Assembly: GCF_013033965.1 (NCBI RefSeq)
Contig: NZ_WQFE01000011.1
Coordinates: 1 to 64,000, forward strand
Length of the DNA: 64,000 bases
DNA from: Ruegeria atlantica
GTDB lineage: Bacteria > Pseudomonadota > Alphaproteobacteria > Rhodobacterales > Rhodobacteraceae
Reading direction: 5' to 3'
The notes under the pieces: generated by a model
Told to the model about the DNA's origin: nothing
The model's input: only the letters and a program-made list of their open reading frames with translations
Databases searched by the model: none
Position numbers and translations under genes: made by a program
Shown: positions 63,769 through 64,000 of the stretch, piece after piece
Position numbering within the stretch: the stretch's first letter is position 1
Layout of the letters: every line of letters starts with the position of its first letter

Positions 63769-64000
63769 CGGGATGACTAACCCACCGGGACTGCTGATTT
63801 CCGCGCCGTCTTCCGGGACGGGCAAAACCACCGTCATGTTGGGCTTGTTGCGTGCCCTAGCCGAGGATGGCCTGACCGTACAGCCATTCAAGAGTGGCCC
63901 GGACTATATCGACCCCGCCTTTCACCGCGCCGCAGCCGGGCGCGCCTCGTTCAATCTGGACAGCTGGGCGATGGCCAATCCGCTGCTGAGCGCGATTTCT
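63761..64000 (+). CDS. cobB: Hydrogenobyrinic/cobyrinic acid a,c-diamide synthase, 3' end cut by window edge
   Basis: The first 80 codons of the ATP-dependent amidase that converts the a and c acetate groups to amides. The Walker A motif [10 protein letters not shown] is at about residues 17-26, and [11 protein letters not shown] near 45 is the second conserved block. The start is the ATG at 63761 (overlapping the end of cobM) or the in-frame ATG at 63773. The rest lies outside the window. Confidence 0.93.
   Translation, partial: MNDGMTNPPGLLISAPSSGTGKTTVMLGLLRALAEDGLTVQPFKSGPDYIDPAFHRAAAGRASFNLDSWAMANPLLSAIS

Overview
The window reads as a chromosome segment of an alphaproteobacterium of the Roseobacter group (Rhodobacterales, Ruegeria/Silicibacter-like). 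The grounds are GC near 60%, compact operons with ATGA/GTGA start-stop overlaps, class I PHB genes, a TRAP transporter, an aerobic (CobG/CobN-type) cobalamin pathway, ThyX, and several small proteins I know only from Rhodobacteraceae. I see no prophage, insertion sequence or CRISPR array. The one clearly foreign-looking patch is a low-GC stretch just after parE (about 26.63-27.31 kb).

Layout. 1-7.4 kb: divergent phaC (cut by the window edge) and phaZ, then a leftward operon of three alpha/beta hydrolases, a VOC protein and a peptidase-M15-like protein. 7.5-12.2 kb: thrS with its terminator, then a four-gene cluster encoding a small secreted four-cysteine peptide (DUF2282), a DUF692 multinuclear iron oxidase, a DUF2063 partner and a DoxX membrane protein. 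This is a bufferin-type (BufABC) modified-peptide locus and the most interesting system here. 12.2-24.6 kb: mostly housekeeping genes (arsenate reductase-like protein, cold-shock protein, thyX, glyoxalase I, tandem DUF1194 proteins, an LdtR-like regulator, sdhE, aspartate aminotransferase, MATE exporter, ppk2, an AhpD-like peroxidase, a PEP-mutase-like enzyme). 24.7-27.3 kb: parE and a frameshifted low-GC membrane gene that starts on the parE stop.

27.6-40.4 kb: a catabolic stretch. It holds a hydrolase lacking its nucleophile, a DMT exporter, a glutamine-synthetase-like/ALDH/Fe-ADH cassette (probably gamma-glutamylation-dependent amine or amino-alcohol use), a Na/Pi cotransporter, and a TRAP transporter with an N-formylglutamate amidohydrolase-like enzyme under a divergent RpiR regulator. 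40.4-52.4 kb: mixed genes, including a long convergent overlap, an ABC membrane domain without ATPase, efp, cobQ, a PopZ-like disordered protein beside tolC and a PIMT-like methyltransferase, tRNA-Cys, and a dehydrogenase/LysR pair.

52.4-64 kb: an AdoCbl riboswitch followed by DUF1636-cobW-cobN-cobG-cobH-cobI-cobJ, divergent cobK, then cobL-cobE-cobM-cobB (cut by the right edge). With cobQ at 45.6 kb this covers most of the oxygen-dependent route from precorrin-2 to cobyric acid. Almost every junction in the operon is a start-stop overlap, and cobK and cobL have start codons that physically overlap on opposite strands.
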